Assembly (NCBI GenBank): GCA_025923975.1
Contig: JAICEV010000055.1
Coordinates: forward strand, 1 to 12,609
From: Propionibacteriaceae bacterium
GTDB taxonomy: Bacteria > Actinomycetota > Actinomycetes > Propionibacteriales > Propionibacteriaceae
Direction of reading: 5' to 3'
Length of the DNA stretch: 12,609 bases
Shown: piece by piece, positions 12,283 through 12,609 of the stretch
Layout: each line of letters starts with the position of its first letter
Numbering within the stretch: the first letter of the stretch is position 1
Translations under genes and position numbers: made by a program
The notes under the pieces: generated by a model
Seen by the model: only the letters and a program-made list of their open reading frames with translations
What the model was told of the DNA's origin: nothing
The model's database searches: none

Positions 12283-12609
12283 ATGAGTTCGAGCACTTCA
12301 GGCGGCGCTGTCGAGTTGGCTCCTGATGCTGTGTACCAGGCGGCAACACTCCCGTACGACAAGTCCCGCACTGCGCTGGTACGTCGTGCCCGCACCATGA
12401 ACCGCATCCTGGCAGCCACCTATCCCGACGCCCACATCGAGCTCGATTTCAGCAACCCGCTTGAGCTGCTCGTGGCTACCATCCTGTCCGCCCAGAGCAC
12501 CGACAAGCGGGTCAACTTGATCACTCCGGTGGTTTTCGCCCGCTATCCCGATGCCGCCGCGTACGCTGCCGCCGATCGTGCCGAATTGGAAGAGCTGATC
12601 ACGCCCACA
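12283..12609 (+). CDS. nth: Endonuclease III, N-terminal part, cut by window edge
   Basis: Base-excision repair glycosylase/AP lyase that removes oxidised pyrimidines. The 109 visible codons carry the start of the helical domain: RTALVRRARTMNRILAATYPDAH at 29-51, NPLELLVATILSAQSTDKRVN at 58-78 with the family LSAQ-T-D block, then the ARYPDAAAYAAAD helix. The helix-hairpin-helix, the catalytic Lys and Asp and the Fe-S cysteines lie beyond the edge and cannot be checked. There are about 35 residues before the conserved core, so an inner start is possible. ATG 12283 is given, but the in-frame ATG 12277 and GTG 12274 are equally open; no Shine-Dalgarno helps. The position next to crp is the conserved actinobacterial order. 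Confidence 0.9.
   Translation, partial: MSSSTSGGAVELAPDAVYQAATLPYDKSRTALVRRARTMNRILAATYPDAHIELDFSNPLELLVATILSAQSTDKRVNLITPVVFARYPDAAAYAAADRAELEELITPT

Noticed and set aside
12273..12288. TGTGA as a Crp autoregulatory site beside crp
   Set aside because: The sequence 6 nt on is TGAGT, not TCACA, so it is only a half-site.
1..12609. Mobile elements, CRISPR, tRNA/rRNA genes, toxin-antitoxin or phage genes
   Set aside because: None were seen; the gene order is a conserved core neighbourhood with no flanking repeats or integrase.

Overview
The window is GC-rich chromosomal DNA from an actinobacterium. The evidence is a WhiB-family Fe-S regulator with the Cys4 signature, a PASTA-tailed class A penicillin-binding protein, an NADPH:F420 oxidoreductase (so coenzyme F420 is made), an actinobacterial-type Crp, frequent GTG starts, and several starts with a TAnnnT hexamer 6-7 nt upstream and no Shine-Dalgarno sequence (leaderless style). 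I cannot name the genus. The gene order is the conserved actinobacterial neighbourhood that I recall as Rv3683 to Rv3674c in Mycobacterium tuberculosis and the wblA-crp-nth region in Streptomyces. It is ordinary core chromosome with a few local additions, with no transposon, phage gene, CRISPR array, tRNA or rRNA visible.

Layout. 1-928 (-) is a membrane-anchored metallophosphoesterase whose C-terminus runs off the left edge. 971-1444 (+) is a GatB/YqeY-domain protein. 1461-3935 (-) is a bifunctional penicillin-binding protein (PonA2 type). 3936-4170 is a divergent control region with a strong hairpin in the presumed leader of 4171-4545 (+), a WhiB4/WblA regulator. 4470-7233 (-) is a three-gene operon, npdG then two ArsA/Get3-like ATPases, joined by two 4-nt GTGA overlaps; its last gene overlaps the whiB4 3' end by 76 bp. 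7297-7713 (+) is a VOC (glyoxalase-fold) protein. 7714-7882 has no gene but can fold into successive hairpins. 7883-10012 (+) is an operon of DUF4177, RidA-like, Nudix and metallo-beta-lactamase-fold genes, with two more GTGA overlaps. 10109-11368 (+) is a membrane-anchored HtrA-type protease preceded by direct repeats built like an MprA/OmpR-family operator. 11369-11500 holds two terminator-like hairpins between convergent genes. 11501-12178 (-) is crp. 12283-12609 (+) is the start of nth, cut by the right edge.

How the genes may work together. The left half centres on the cell envelope (PonA2, possibly the phosphoesterase) and redox control (the WhiB4-type Fe-S protein). The npdG-ATPase operon ties F420 redox chemistry to an ATPase pair whose M. 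tuberculosis counterparts form a Get3-like complex of unsettled function. The right half is small-metabolite housekeeping (reactive enamine/imine, nucleotide-type and ester/RNA hydrolases), an envelope-stress protease, the global cAMP regulator and base-excision repair. The items most worth a second look are the NpdG-ATPase coupling, the asymmetric P-loops of that pair, the repeats before the protease gene, and the two structured non-coding stretches.
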